From Lytechinus pictus (lineage: Eukaryota; Echinodermata; Echinoidea; Temnopleuroida; Toxopneustidae), in assembly GCF_037042905.1 (NCBI RefSeq), contig NW_026974140.1, positions 16,790,001-16,854,000 of the forward strand: a stretch of DNA of 64,000 nucleotides, in the 5' to 3' direction. Below the pieces are notes generated by a model that was not told the origin of the DNA, searched no databases, and worked only from the letters and a program-made list of their open reading frames with translations. Positions 42,668-54,230 of this stretch are shown one piece after another. Position 1 is the stretch's first letter. Each line of letters starts with the position of its first letter. Position numbers and translations under genes: made by a program.

Positions 42668-43619
42668 AGGTCATGACCACCCCAGAAAAAATGATGATTT
42701 TAATAAATCATAAATACAAATGTAACCATGAAAATTTCAATAAAATTGGATGTTAAAGGAGAATGAAACTCTTGGAGCAAGTTAGCTTTTGTGAAAGCAG
42801 AAAAATCTAAGAATAAGATCAACAAAAGTTTGAGTAAAATAGGACTAGCAATAAAAGAGTTATGAGCATTTGAATGTCGAGATCACTAATGCTATGGAGA
42901 TCCTCCCATTGGCAATGCGACCAAGATCTGTGATGTCACACACGTACAACTCTCCCATTTGGACACTGAAAATATACCCCAAAACATCTCTTTTTGCTCA
43001 TTCTAATCATATGACAAATGATTCATCAATGATATAATGTTGTGAAACCTCTGTACATGTCATCTCATAATTAAGAACACCTCACCTTGTGATAGACTCT
43101 ATAAAAGTGAGAATATAAGTGAAATAAGTACTAAAGTAATGAGGGAGTTGTACGTGTGTGACATCTCAGATCTTGGTCGCATTGCCGATGGGAGGATTTA
43201 CATGGCACTAGTGATCTCAATATTCAAATGTTCATAACTTTCTTATTATTCATTCAATCTTCCTCAAACTTTCAACAATATGTTTCTTTGATTTTTCTCT
43301 TTGATATTGATTCAGCTGGTTTCAAGGGTTTCATTCTCCTTTAAGTAAGAAGAATATGAAATTTTGGTTAACATAACAATTGGGAGAATATTTCGAATAT
43401 TTTGTATTTAATACAACGAAATACAAAGAAATAGTGACTGGATAATGTCATCAGTCCTCTAATTTGCCTATCGACTATGCAGGATGTGCACATAGGCCCA
43501 AGTGTTTTGTTATGTTATAACTTTCTTATTTTACATCTGATTTCAATGCGATTTTCAATGCAAGTTGGATTTTTCTCGTTTTATTCATATAAACTATTTT
43601 GTTGTATTAGACTTGTCCT
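42668..43619. mobile_element. TTAA MITE family A (copy 2), interrupted by MITE B
   Basis: TTAA at 42664-42667 then AGGTCATGACCACCCCAG; right end GACTTGTCCT then TTAA at 43620-43623. Split at GGATG|TTAA by the family B element at 42757-43340. More diverged than copies 1, 3 and 4. Confidence 0.85.
42757..43340. mobile_element. TTAA MITE family B (copy 2), nested in MITE A
   Basis: AGGAGAATGAAACTCTTGG ... GTTTCATTCTCCT, flanked by TTAA at 42753-42756 and 43341-43344. Near-identical to 21535-22131. Shows that family B was mobile after this family A copy had settled. Confidence 0.92.
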
Positions 43620-44053
43620 TTAAGATGGTAGATGATAATAGTGGTCTAAGTGTAGTCTGCTGTGGAAACCCTTCCAAGTTAAAAAGTCTGAATTTGCAGC
43701 TATGATTCCTTGTACTCTATAAAGGCCCTCTCGAAACGGCAAGCTTTGTATCTGCTCGTCCTTGTGTGGATACACATTTGTTGATCAAAGTATCATACAC
43801 ATCTCTGGTGAATAATTTAATTTTATGACCTTCACTTCTGAACTGGAAGGGTGAGGGGGTGCTAAATGCCATTTCAGTTAGTTTTGTTTACATTTATTTT
43901 AGTATAGGACCACAGCTTATTATAACTACATGTATGAATAATATACGTGAATTATAACTATACTTGCATATATAATTATTGCACCATTGAATAGGCAAAG
44001 TTAATTTGTGCCTCATACCGGGCCTCATAAATGCTATAACTTATTATTATGAA

Positions 44054-44198
44054 CAGGGGGTGCGGAACGGTTTCAAAGTGGGGGGACCATGCAAAAAAAT
44101 CCACAATCCTATGATCATTTGTTTACGTTTTTTTTTTTTTTTTTTTTGGGGGGGGGCTATAGTCCCACTATAGTCCCCCCACTTCCGCGGCCCCTGAT
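44054..44198. mobile_element. GGGGCCGCGG-type short G-rich element
   Basis: CAGGGGGTGCGGAACGGTTT at left, CCGCGGCCCCTG at right; a T run then G run (44129-44156) and ACTATAGTCCCCCCAC inside. Matches the inner element at 24066-24236 in opposite orientation. Confidence 0.65.
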
Positions 44199-44765
44199 GA
44201 ATATACATAGTGCATGTTTACTGTTAAATATGAAACTAAAAGAAGTTTGCTTATATTCAGATGTTTGTTATCTTCATATTCACTTTATAAAGTATTCAAG
44301 GAAAATATATTCTTCTTGAAGATATAAAATGCAGAATGCATTTAAAATATAAAATGTATGAACTAAATATAGAAGAGGGAGGAGAGGTAAACTATCAGGG
44401 GTAAATCGTGTAAATAGCTCCATTGGTTGATAATGATGATAAATAGAAGGAATACAAATCTATTACATCCTCCCCACAAATTATGTAGTTCATTTTATTT
44501 CACCAATTAGGAAAACTTATTGATAACACACAGGGAATGATTGTATGCACAGCCCCCCCCCCCCACATCACAAGTTAATTTGCATATAACTGTCCGGCTT
44601 AGTACAATACTTGGAGGGGATTATAGTATTACCAGAAACACAATAGAAGAGGTGTATTAGTAGTAATTGTATTAAGGACAAGCGTCTTAGGATTACAGGA
44701 TTAAATCTTCAGTAACAGTGTGAAAATCTGGTGTGCTGTTTCTAATGGGATGTTTTCGTCATGAA

Positions 44766-45094
44766 GCTCTACGCCACTATTCGTCAGTCTGGGGGTATTA
44801 GGTGTTTATGACTTGCATAAACTTGCAGTATCAACATTTGTTTATGATTTACACAAGGAACATTTACCACATTCTGTAAAGCAATACTTTGAGATGTTAA
44901 ATCATAGTTACAAAACCAGAGGCAGAGAACATTCCATGCTAAGACTCCCCAAATGTAACACTACACATGGCACTTTTTCTATATCTTTTATTGGAGCAAA
45001 GTTTTGGAATAGTTTGCCCCAGAGTATACGAGAGAAAAGAACACGGTTTTCATTTCGTAAAAATCTGAAAAATTACTTGATTAATGAAGTTTGA
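44766..45094 (+). pseudogene. LINE ORF2, displaced C-terminal 109 codons
   Basis: In frame with residue 879 once 27917-44765 is removed. Reads PLFVSLGVLGVYDLHKL, then HGTFSISFIGAKFWNSLPQS and SFRKNLKNYL before TGA. The 'F...G...WNSLP..I......F...L..YL' ending is the standard C-terminus of CR1/L2-like ORF2 proteins. Full ORF2 would be 988 codons. Separated from its body by 16.8 kb, it cannot be expressed as part of ORF2. Confidence 0.9.
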
Positions 45095-45579
45095 TGATTG
45101 ATATGAGTTTGGAAAAAAATAAAATAAAATAAAGTTGTTTTAGAAGTAGATACATTGAACTTTGATCCTTTTGGGAAACCATTCTCGACTAGCACTTGTG
45201 CTAACTTTTGGTTCTCCCTTTAACAGCATTTCATTTGGTACAAAATCACCCATACCATTTATAATTTATGTTCATGCATACAATCAATTTTTATGGTGAT
45301 TTGCTTCTTGTCAGGTGAAACTGCATCAAGACAAACCACATGATGTTACTCTTTTGTATTATATGCTGATATCACATGCGGTATTATATTGTGTTTTTAT
45401 TTAGACTATGATTATGTTATGTTATGAATTGCATTTATATGATTCATGTTATATAACACATTCTTGTAAATATGTATTACACATATATTCATTCATGTGA
45501 ATATGTTAATGTTGTTAATAAATTCAACTCAACTCAACTCAACGTTAAAAGGATGTCTTTTTCAAGATTGGGCACGTTA

Positions 45580-45985
45580 CGTACGTAACGGTAATGAGGG
45601 TGCCAAAAACACTAAAATAATGAAAAAAAGACCCCATGGTCGCGCATGCAAGGTATCCACTCGTCAATGGAAGTGGCCCGTGGGATCAATCCACATAAAT
45701 TGCAATTAATTATTCAAGGAACATATAGGCCTATAGGCCTACGTTTATAACATATGCACTATATCATGTATATAGTGCTGTTGTACTACGTACGTGCATG
45801 AAGCGAGTGAAAAAGTGAATTCATAAACTGCATACGCCTTCTTCTTTATACCAAACATGTACATATTTATATTCCTCATAACAATTTGATTTTTGTATGA
45901 ACTAATGTTTATGAAAAGTGTTTTGAAATGGAAGAAAATAAATGTTTATTTGAATTTGAATTGAATTGAATAAACTGCACCTCAA
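45580..45985 (+). mobile_element. Second LINE 3' end with (ATTGA)n tail
   Basis: Ends AAATAAATGTTTATTTG then TTGAATTGAATTGAA at about 45960, a LINE-type 3' signature like those at 11500 and 45520. No coding remnant recognised. Confidence 0.45.
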
Positions 45986-47142
45986 ACTTACTCAAAGTTT
46001 CAAACAATCTCGATCACCGTGACTCCAAGACAAGATTCACATTGCTAGTAGGAATTCCACTGAATGGTGTCACTCCGGAAGATATAGACAATCAACCAAC
46101 TACAAAAACACAACTTTTGTTGTTGTTTTTCTCTTCTTTTGTTCAATAGCAGCGCAGGATTATTCCTTTTTTAATAGGCTAGGTGTATATCAGTACGTTA
46201 CGATGACTGCAATACTGCTTACAAAGATACAACACTTCATGATTATCATTATGAAACGAACTTTGATACTTGTAAGATCACTGAATAAAAGAAGATTGAT
46301 AGCATCACTTAATTACTGTCATTTAATAATTCTGTGCTTTTATCTCTAATATCAATTTAATATCTCCGATTAGAAATGGCATGAAGCCAGGAATTTACTT
46401 CAGGGAAATGTCTGTCCAGGTAAGTGCCACCAACCGTCTACTAGATCACGTATTTATTCAGATTAGAAATGTGTTAGGAAGGATATAGGAAAGTACCCGC
46501 TTATTACCAGTCTGTTTTAACCCCATGTGACGAGCCGATGACAATAACAGGTGTTTCAACAATGCCTTTCAGGACTCATGTTTAAAAAATTACAGACATT
46601 TTCAATTTTGACGACAGTTTCTCGGAGCAACATGATAAAGTCAGATTCTAATTTACTGAGTCCAGTTCTCAAGCGGGGTTCTTAATGAAGATTTAGTACG
46701 TTGTGTGGGCATAACGGGTATCAAAAAACAGAAATAACCACAATTCGATTCAAATATTCAAAGTTAATTATCTCAGATTCAGGAACATACATAAAGTCAA
46801 AATATATATTCATAATGAGTCGGCTCTAAAATAGCGCAAACTTTAGTGCATTTTGTAAGTAGTTATAAAATAAATTGTTTATGTCTTTTTATAATATAAT
46901 GAGGGCTTTCAGTTTGTATTCCATAACTAATTTGAAATTTGAAAAAGAAATTTATTCAGAACAGTCGGTTCTAGAGACAAAGTAGCCTAATCCACAGAAG
47001 CCATATTGCTCCGAATTCGGGTTAACATCGGTACGCTAAATATCAGACCCCCGTGGATGCTTTGTCAGTGATTAGGATGCTTAAATTTGTATTCCTATCG
47101 ATTTTTAATGTATTGTTTGCCGAGTTTCCTATCCTTCCTATA
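45986..47142. other. Unique-looking intergenic DNA
   Basis: AT-rich with no repeat or ORF I can support. One 46-bp segment (46374-46419) sits between CCGATTAG and a GTAAGT donor and is open (NGMKPGIYFREMSVQ), but it is too short to call. Confidence 0.4.
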
Positions 47143-48116
47143 CAGAGCGTATCAAAAAAAGTTTACACTTAGAAAAAATCCTGTAAAATTATATATTTGT
47201 AATATCCTGAAGATTTTTTCACATTTTAACATTGGTTCAGATCCATTTAAGCAGATGGCGATATAACTGTCGAAAAATATTTCCGCTTGAGTGAGCACCA
47301 CTTACTTTTGAAAAGTTAGTGAAAATGATTTGAGCAGAACTTTTAAATAGTTATGCGAATAAAAGTAGACCGTAATCATGAAGAACACGTGGAATATAGC
47401 TAGTAAAATTGATTTGAAGATATCTTTTAACTTTTTTTATTTGTTTCCCTGCCCAAAACATTTTCCCCCACTCCCCCACACACCGAGGCCATCGTGACGA
47501 TATTTGCTTTGCTCTGAGCTGTGATTTACATGAAATGGTTTAGGCTTGATGTTCATATTGTTAATCATTGTCAAGCTTGGGAAAAGTGTGGAGAAACAAT
47601 CAAACAAGTATTAAATGAAAAATGAAATGTAAACCCACTTTAAATGATAAAAACTTAGTGAAAAAATGCTGGAGATGTCTGATATAAATTTTTGTTCAGA
47701 TTCAGTTATGTCCTCAGATCCAGCTGGCACAAAAAGGGTAAAGGTTGTGCTTACTAAGTGAAGAAATTTCAGTTTGGGTGGCAAAATTGTTACAAAATGC
47801 TTGAATGCATCTGTTTTATTTCAATTGACTAAAAGTGCAAGGGAAATGTATTAGAAATGTTTCGCAGGGTAAGTTTGATTTCGCCCTTTCCCCTTGGTAC
47901 AGCGTGAAAACGAGCATTTCTGCGCAAACAGATTTCTGCGAGCTTTACAAAAATGGACAGTACTCACTCAAATGTCACATTCTGTCAAAACTTTTACTTT
48001 CATTGGATAGGTGAGACCCAAACCCAAGATTATATGTAAAAAAATTACCCACATGTTGTATATTTTTTAATTCCCAGGGTTTTTTCAAAGTGTAAACTTT
48101 TTTTTGATACGCACTG
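47143..48116. mobile_element. Tc1/mariner-like element, ends CAGAGCGTATCAAAAAAAGT
   Basis: Left CAGAGCGTATCAAAAAAAGT then TTACACTT; right AAGTGTAAAC then TTTTTTTTGATACGCACTG. Flanked by TA at left and CTA at right, so the TA duplication is off by one base. 974 bp with no intact transposase. An older copy lies at 22144-22660. Confidence 0.78.
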
Positions 48117-48299
48117 CTATCGGGAGGAGAGACCTTCGGGTCATAGTGATTCAGTTCGCTTTTCGCCTCCCAGGCACAGGTGACGCCAAACAAATAATAA
48201 TAATAATAATAATAACAAGTCCCTGTGTAGATAACACTACGAGCAAAGCGGGGAAGCTAACCGAACTTTACTACACTTGAAGGTCTTCAAGTTTGGAGT

Positions 48300-49060
48300 C
48301 AGATGGCTGCAATTAAATGAAGAGTTTTGTTCCAAAATGTAGCTAAATCCACTCTTGGTAGTTTTCTGTAAATCAAGGTTTTTTAATTCACTTTCCCTTA
48401 GCCATGATAGTACTACCATCTTAGATTAATTAAATCATGATTTCAAAAATTTAGCATTCATTATCAATTTTTAAAGAATTTTTGTAATTTTATTTTTTAT
48501 GGATTTAGCTCCTTTTGGAACAAAACCCTAGTAAAATGTCAATTTTTGCCAATTTAGACATGTTTGATATTGGAAATTGAACGAAACACATATATGGCTA
48601 ACAAAGTTCATTTCACATCTTTTCTGATGTTTATCCATTGAAAATTACAAAAAGAAAGAAAAAGATATTTTGTCACCTTTTCTCAGGACGGTGACGTTTC
48701 GATATCTAATTCCAAAAGGAGCTAAATCCAAAAATCTTCATAAAAATCTAAAATTCTTTTGTTTTCAGCAAAATTTGCACAGATGGTGTGAACTTGTATC
48801 CACAACAACATGTACCTACAAAATTTAATGCATAACTTTATTTAAAATAGGAAAAATAACAAATTTTAAATAACCGCATCATGGATTTAGCTCCTTTTGG
48901 AACCAAACTCAAATTTGCAATCAATTTTACCAACCTTTCCAATTTTTTTTTAATGCGATATGTTGTATTTGATCCCATGTTTAAGATCCATAATTATAAG
49001 TTGTATCAAAAAATCAAGTTTGGTCAAAATGGATTAAGCTCCTTTGGAATCAAGCTCTTC
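48300..49060. repeat. Repeat with five copies of GGATTTAGCTCCTTTTGGAA in both orientations
   Basis: The 20-mer or a close variant occurs forward near 48502, 48882 and 49029 and reversed near 48330 and 48711, each within similar AT-rich text. No ORF. May be a decayed inverted-repeat element. Confidence 0.55.
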
Positions 49061-49784
49061 AAAATTAATATAGCTTATAGAAGTATAGATTGCGCTAAAA
49101 TACTTTGAAAATGGGACAATCTTTGCTCTGAGCCCAGTCTTACAAAGAGTTGTGATTGATCCAATCAACCACCACTATGGAAAGTCAGCAACATCAACAT
49201 CTATTATACATGTTTGTTCAAAATAATTTGTACATGAAATTCATACATTCTTTGTTTTCTCGAAATTTCAGTGTGTTTCTTTTTGTTTACAAAGGACATT
49301 GTGCAAATTTCCTGCAGAAAATTATGATGACATTGATGGATTTCCATATTGGATCAATCGATCGTTACTCTTTATAAGACATCGGGACCCTGGAAAGCCG
49401 GGGACAACCGGGAATGTCCCAGTTCAAATTAAATGGCATGTTATTACATTCCTTGCAATAAAGTCCTAGCTCTATGTGCATGTTTATGAAATAATTTTTC
49501 TTTGCCGTGATGCGCATTGTGATAGTGTTACTGGAGAATTTATTTTTTGTAATTAACATTTCATGAGGGACTGTGTGCTGGGAAGTGACTCCGCCCCTCC
49601 TATAATTATATAAGCATGCTGCAACTTGCAAGCATATTGGCCGTCTAGAAAGTTTTGATGATAATTATAAAACGTAATTTATACCTATACATATTTAGCT
49701 ATGATTGCCTGTCATTTATCGAAAGAGAAAGCAAAGTAAGCTAGTGAGTATATATACATATATAGCTCAAAATAAGCGACCGGA

Positions 49785-52230
49785 CAATAATGGTTAGTTT
49801 CGGTCATGTTCGCTCATTTGGTTTACGTAGCAGACGATGCTAGCCTGCTGGTAATAGTATACTTACGCAGACCATATTGCAAATCAAAATCAATTCCGGA
49901 CTCGATATTTACTTCCTCAAACTGTAGCTATATTATAAATATCAGTAGGCAAAGCTTTATAGTACACTATAGAACATTGTTACTTTCAACATTAAATGCG
50001 TTAATTAAGTTTGTTTGGACTGCATTAATTGTTTCAAATAAAAATGGTATAGTAGGAACGGAAACTATCATACGTTAGTCACGTGACGTTGTACACAGAA
50101 ATATGCCATGTTCTGCCTGCTCGATCTCAAAGTTTGGGAGAAAAATGAGATGTAACCATTATATCAGTCATAAAGTATTATACATCAAACTGTAGGTAAT
50201 CTATTTAGCATTGAGATGACAATCAATCTCGACCTTTTTTACCCTTAGGGATATTCCAGTTGGAATTAAAACAAAGGTGCCAGTGTCTCGAAAATATGGG
50301 TGGTTTCAGACCGTTTGCCATAGCAAGAGTTGTGAACATGGACACTTTCAAATGAACAGCGAGACGTAAATAGTGAATTAATCGTATTAATATTTACATC
50401 AAATTAATGGAATTGGATAACATTTTCGCACTTTTATCAATCTGGTGTGAGATTATTAATAGTTATGAAGATGTATCCGGACTTCTGCAATGAAAACCAC
50501 TGTTCCCTGATGTGTAATTGAAGCTGTGTGTGTGGAATTTTGGACACTCAAATGCACGCGACTAACCATTAAGCTTTACGAGGAAGCTGTTTTTAACTTC
50601 GTGGCTTAATGAACCAAACAATTTGAGCGGGTCAAAATATGGTGCATCATAATGGTTAGTTTCGGTCATGTTCGCTCATTTGGTTTAAGTAGCAGACGAT
50701 GCTAGCCTGCTAGTATATAGTATACTTACGCAGATCCTATTGAAAATCAAAATCAATTCCGGACTCGATATTTCCTTCCTGTATAGCTATATTATAAATA
50801 TCAGTAGGCAAAGCTTTATAGTACAAGAACATTGTTACTTTCAACATTAAATGCGTTAATTAAGTTTGTTTGGACTGCATTAATTGTTTCAAATAAAAAT
50901 GGTATAGTAGGAACGGAAACTATCATACGTTAGTCACGTGACGTTGTACACAGAAATATGCCATGTTCTGCCTGCTCGATCTCAAAGTTTGGGAGAAAAA
51001 TGAGATGTAACCATTATATCAGTCATAAAGTATTATACATCAAACTGTAGGTAATCTATTTAGCATTGAGATGACAATCAATCTCGACCTTTTTACCCTT
51101 AGGGATATTCCAGTTGGAATTAAAACAAAGGTGCCAGTGTCTCGAAAATATGGGTGGTTTCAGACCGTTTGCCATAGCAAGAGTTGTGAACATGGACACT
51201 TTCAAATGAACAGCGAGACGTAAATAGTGAATTAATCGTATTAATATTTACATCAAATTAATGGAATTGGATAACATTTTCGCACTTTTATCAATCTGGT
51301 GTGAGATTATTAATAGTTATGAAGATGTATCCGGACTTCTGCAATGAAAACCACTGTTCCCTGATGTGTAATTGAAGCTGTGTGTGTGTGGAATTTTGGA
51401 CACTCAAATGCACGCGACTAACCATTAAGCTTTACGAGGAAGCTGTTTTTAACTTCGTGGCTTAATGAACCAAACAATTTGAGCGGGTCAAAATATGGTG
51501 CATCATAATGGTTAGTTTCGGTCATGTTCGCTCATTTGGTTTAAGTAGCAGACGATGCTAGCCTGCTAGTATATAGTATACTTACGCAGATCCTATTGAA
51601 AATCAAAATCAATTCCGGACTCGATATTTCCTTCCTGTATAGCTATATTATAAATATCAGTAGGCAAAGCTTTATAGTACAAGAACATTGTTACTTTCAA
51701 CATTAAATGCGTTAATTAAGTTTGTTTGGACTGTATTAAGGGTCTAGGAATGGAAACTATCATACATTAGTAACGTGACGTTGTACACAGAAATATGCCA
51801 TGTTCTGCCTGCTCGATCTCAAAGTTTGGGAGAAAAATAAGATGTAACCATTATACCAGTCATAAAATATTAAACATCAAACTGTAGGTAATCTATTTAG
51901 CATTGAGATGACAATCAATCTCGTCCTTTTTTACCATTAGGGATATTCCATGTGGGGAAAACAAAGGTGCCAGTGTCTCGAAAATATGGGTGATTTCAGA
52001 CCGTGAACTCCTTGGTTTGCCATAGCAAGAGTTGTGAACATGGACACTTTCAAATCAACAGCGAGACGTAAATAGTGAATTAATTGTAATAATATTTACA
52101 TCAAATTAATGGAATTGGATAAAATTTTCACACTATTATCAATCTGGTGTGAGATTATTAAGAGTTATAAACATGATAAAGATATACCCGGATTTCTGGA
52201 ATATCACGTTCATGAAAACCACTATTCCCT
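49785..52230. repeat. Three tandem copies of an ~860-bp unit
   Basis: ATAATGGTTAGTTTCGGTCA begins units near 49787, 50649 and 51506. Units 1 and 2 are almost the same; unit 3 has several small deletions (around 51740) and substitutions and fades out near 52230. No coding frame is conserved. Confidence 0.95.
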
Positions 52231-52257
52231 GTGTTGAAGCTGAGTGTGACCTTGAAG

Positions 52258-52395
52258 ATCTTTTTTTTTTTTTTTTGCTTGTCAATTTTTTTTCTGGTAC
52301 GAATTCCTATTTTTGTGGTAGAAGACCTTTTTTTTTTGTTTTCTTGTCAAATTTTTGGGCGGACGAATTTGCCCCCCCCCCCCCCCCCGTGAAAT
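52258..52395. repeat. T-run / C-run dispersed element fragment
   Basis: T16, T8 and T10 runs with CTTGTCAATTTTT, then C18 and GTGAAATATAGGTACG. Same style as the other homopolymer-ended elements in the window. Confidence 0.5.
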
Positions 52396-52849
52396 ATAGG
52401 TACGTCGCCGTGCACTGCTTAATTGGGGCCAACTCACGTCCGGGACTCACGTACTGACTTTTTGGGCACATGACTACAGCACAAATCTAGAATCTATAGT
52501 GCTAGTGCCTAGGTAGCCTACCTTTTTAATGCAAAAATCTTAATTTGTGATTTTGGAAATGAATTGATATCACATTTCACCCTAGCCTTTTCCCTTCCTT
52601 TTGGCCTTTGGGGCCTTTATAATTCTCCCTTTTTTCGTGATTTGTGTGTGTGTGGGGGGCTGGGGCATCGATCCCCCCAAGCCCCAACCCCTCCCCCATC
52701 CGTATGGAGGGCCCTTGGCAGATTTGGTGTTCGACCAAAAGCTGAACTGCGTTGGCTCCACTCATAGTAAAATGTCAGAAATTGTTTTAAAAATCCCCAG
52801 AAACGACGGTCATTCCTGTCTAATTTGGTGCATGTTGGTATGTGTTGCA

Positions 52850-53189
52850 ACACCAATTACGTTCGCGAGTCGCGACTGTAACGCAGAGGGCGGTACCAAA
52901 GGTGGTGCATTTTCCTGATATCGATACGGCCGCGCCGGTACGGCAGTCTTCGTGGTTTTTTAATTTTAATTCGAGATATGGCAGCACAGCAAAGCTAGGC
53001 AAAATTCCTCTCTCTTGAAAATTAAGATTCATAATTGTCTGAATCAGACAAATGTGACTGTGCGGCAGACTGTGTCAAGAAGGTCCACATCAACAAACGT
53101 GATTAAATTAGCTGGAGACAGATTTCAAGTTCAAGAGCTAAGCCTAGACCTAGACAGTAGTAAGACAAGTAAGGCTAAGTCGACGTCGG
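52850..53189 (+). promoter_or_regulatory. Possible CpG-rich promoter / non-coding first exon
   Basis: Locally CpG-rich DNA (for example TCGCGAGTCGCGAC-like and CGGCCGCGCCGG stretches) in an AT-rich setting, followed by a segment ending at a consensus donor (GTCGG|GTGAGT at 53190). It lies upstream of the plus-strand gene whose first identified exon begins with a splice acceptor at 59511, so it could be that gene's leader exon. This is inference only. Confidence 0.25.
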
Positions 53190-54117
53190 GTGAGTGAGTG
53201 AGCGTCGGTGACGGTGTCTATGATTATGCTATGACTTGTCTGTGTATGACCCTGGGCCTGGCGGCATAGCCATAGGCTATGGCATGCGCTTTTGACGTTG
53301 TTTCCACAGATCCAAAACAAATTTCCCGAAAATTGAGAAAGTCATAGACATTTCCTGGATTTTAAAGTTTGACTTTTAACGAAAATCGGACGATGGTACA
53401 GTTACTACAGCTGGCAGCCGTCTGTTTCGTGGATTTTTTTTACAATTTTAATTTTTTTAAATTTCTCTCGTACACAGTCACAGACGGCTCACGATCATGC
53501 AGCCACGGGGTTAATAATTCAAAATCCCCCTGACGGGGCTCATCGTTTTTTTGTCTTTATTTCATAAAAGTATATAAAAAGAACTGGATCAAAATTAAGA
53601 TTATTAGGCCTATTCCATTTTGGCCTGAAATGTGTCAAAGCGGGAAAAAATAAACTTTAAAGGGGAAAAAACGGTAATTACTTTGGCTGTCGCGCAACTC
53701 CCACTTCCTTGGTTTTATATCCGAACTTAACAAACACATAAACATATGGCAACTGAGTCCCTGTACAGATCGAGTTAATAGAATTTTGGTCTTTGTAATT
53801 GGTGAGTTGAGCCAACGCAGTTCAGCGGAATAACCAAAAAAAAAAATACAGAGACTGAAGCTTTTGGTCTATTGTACAGTGAGCCTAGAGTTAAATTGGT
53901 CCAAGTGACCGAAACTTAAAAAGTTTAAGCAAGGCCAACCCCAAGCAATTTAAATTGAATTGAAGGAATGAAGCAGCCAAGGCCAGGGGAAATTCACTAA
54001 GGCTGTAAGCCTGTAACCGATTTTAAAATCGGCTCCCGATTTTATCTGATTTTACCACAATTGGCGATCACCTTCCTTGATGATATACATGTACATCTTC
54101 TCTTCAACCTCGTGGTG

Positions 54118-54230
54118 AAAGCGGACCCCGCCGTGAACTTTTAAAGATTGTACTACTGACGGAACTCATTGCGTTACTCTCTTACATCGTTTATGATGAT
54201 AGACATCTTCTCTTCAACCTCGCGGTGATA
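54118..54230. repeat. ~110-bp minisatellite, left remnant
   Basis: AGCGGACCCCGCCGTGAACT ... CTTCTCTTCAACCTCGCGGTGATA: one full unit and part of another (from 54090). It belongs to the array at 55315-55870 and is cut off from it by the element at 54231. Confidence 0.9.

Larger units (their letters stand above)
27917..44763. mobile_element. 16.85-kb satellite-filled insertion with 12-bp inverted ends
   Basis: Left end CATGACGAAAAC (27917-27928) and right end GTTTTCGTCATG (44752-44763) are perfect inverted repeats, with weaker pairing beyond (18 of the first 22 positions). AA flanks both sides (27915-27916, 44764-44765), a possible 2-bp target duplication. Because CATG is self-complementary, other boundary placements (4-5 bp duplication ATGA/CATGA) are possible, but only removal with AA collapsed, or an equivalent multiple-of-three cut, restores ORF2. 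No ORF with recognisable homology lies within. It contains two large tandem arrays and later nested insertions. Class unknown. Confidence 0.75.
25000..45545 (+). mobile_element. CR1/L2-like LINE, 5'-truncated, split by a 16.85-kb insertion
   Basis: Order: C-terminal part of ORF1 (25006-25230), 48-bp gap, ORF2 (25279-27916 continued at 44766-45094), 3' UTR, then AATAAATTC and (AACTC)n at about 45513-45543 as the probable 3' tail. The 5' boundary near 25000 is uncertain because the ORF1 start is missing. Apart from the insertion and the 5' truncation, both ORFs are open, implying a fairly young copy. Confidence 0.8.
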
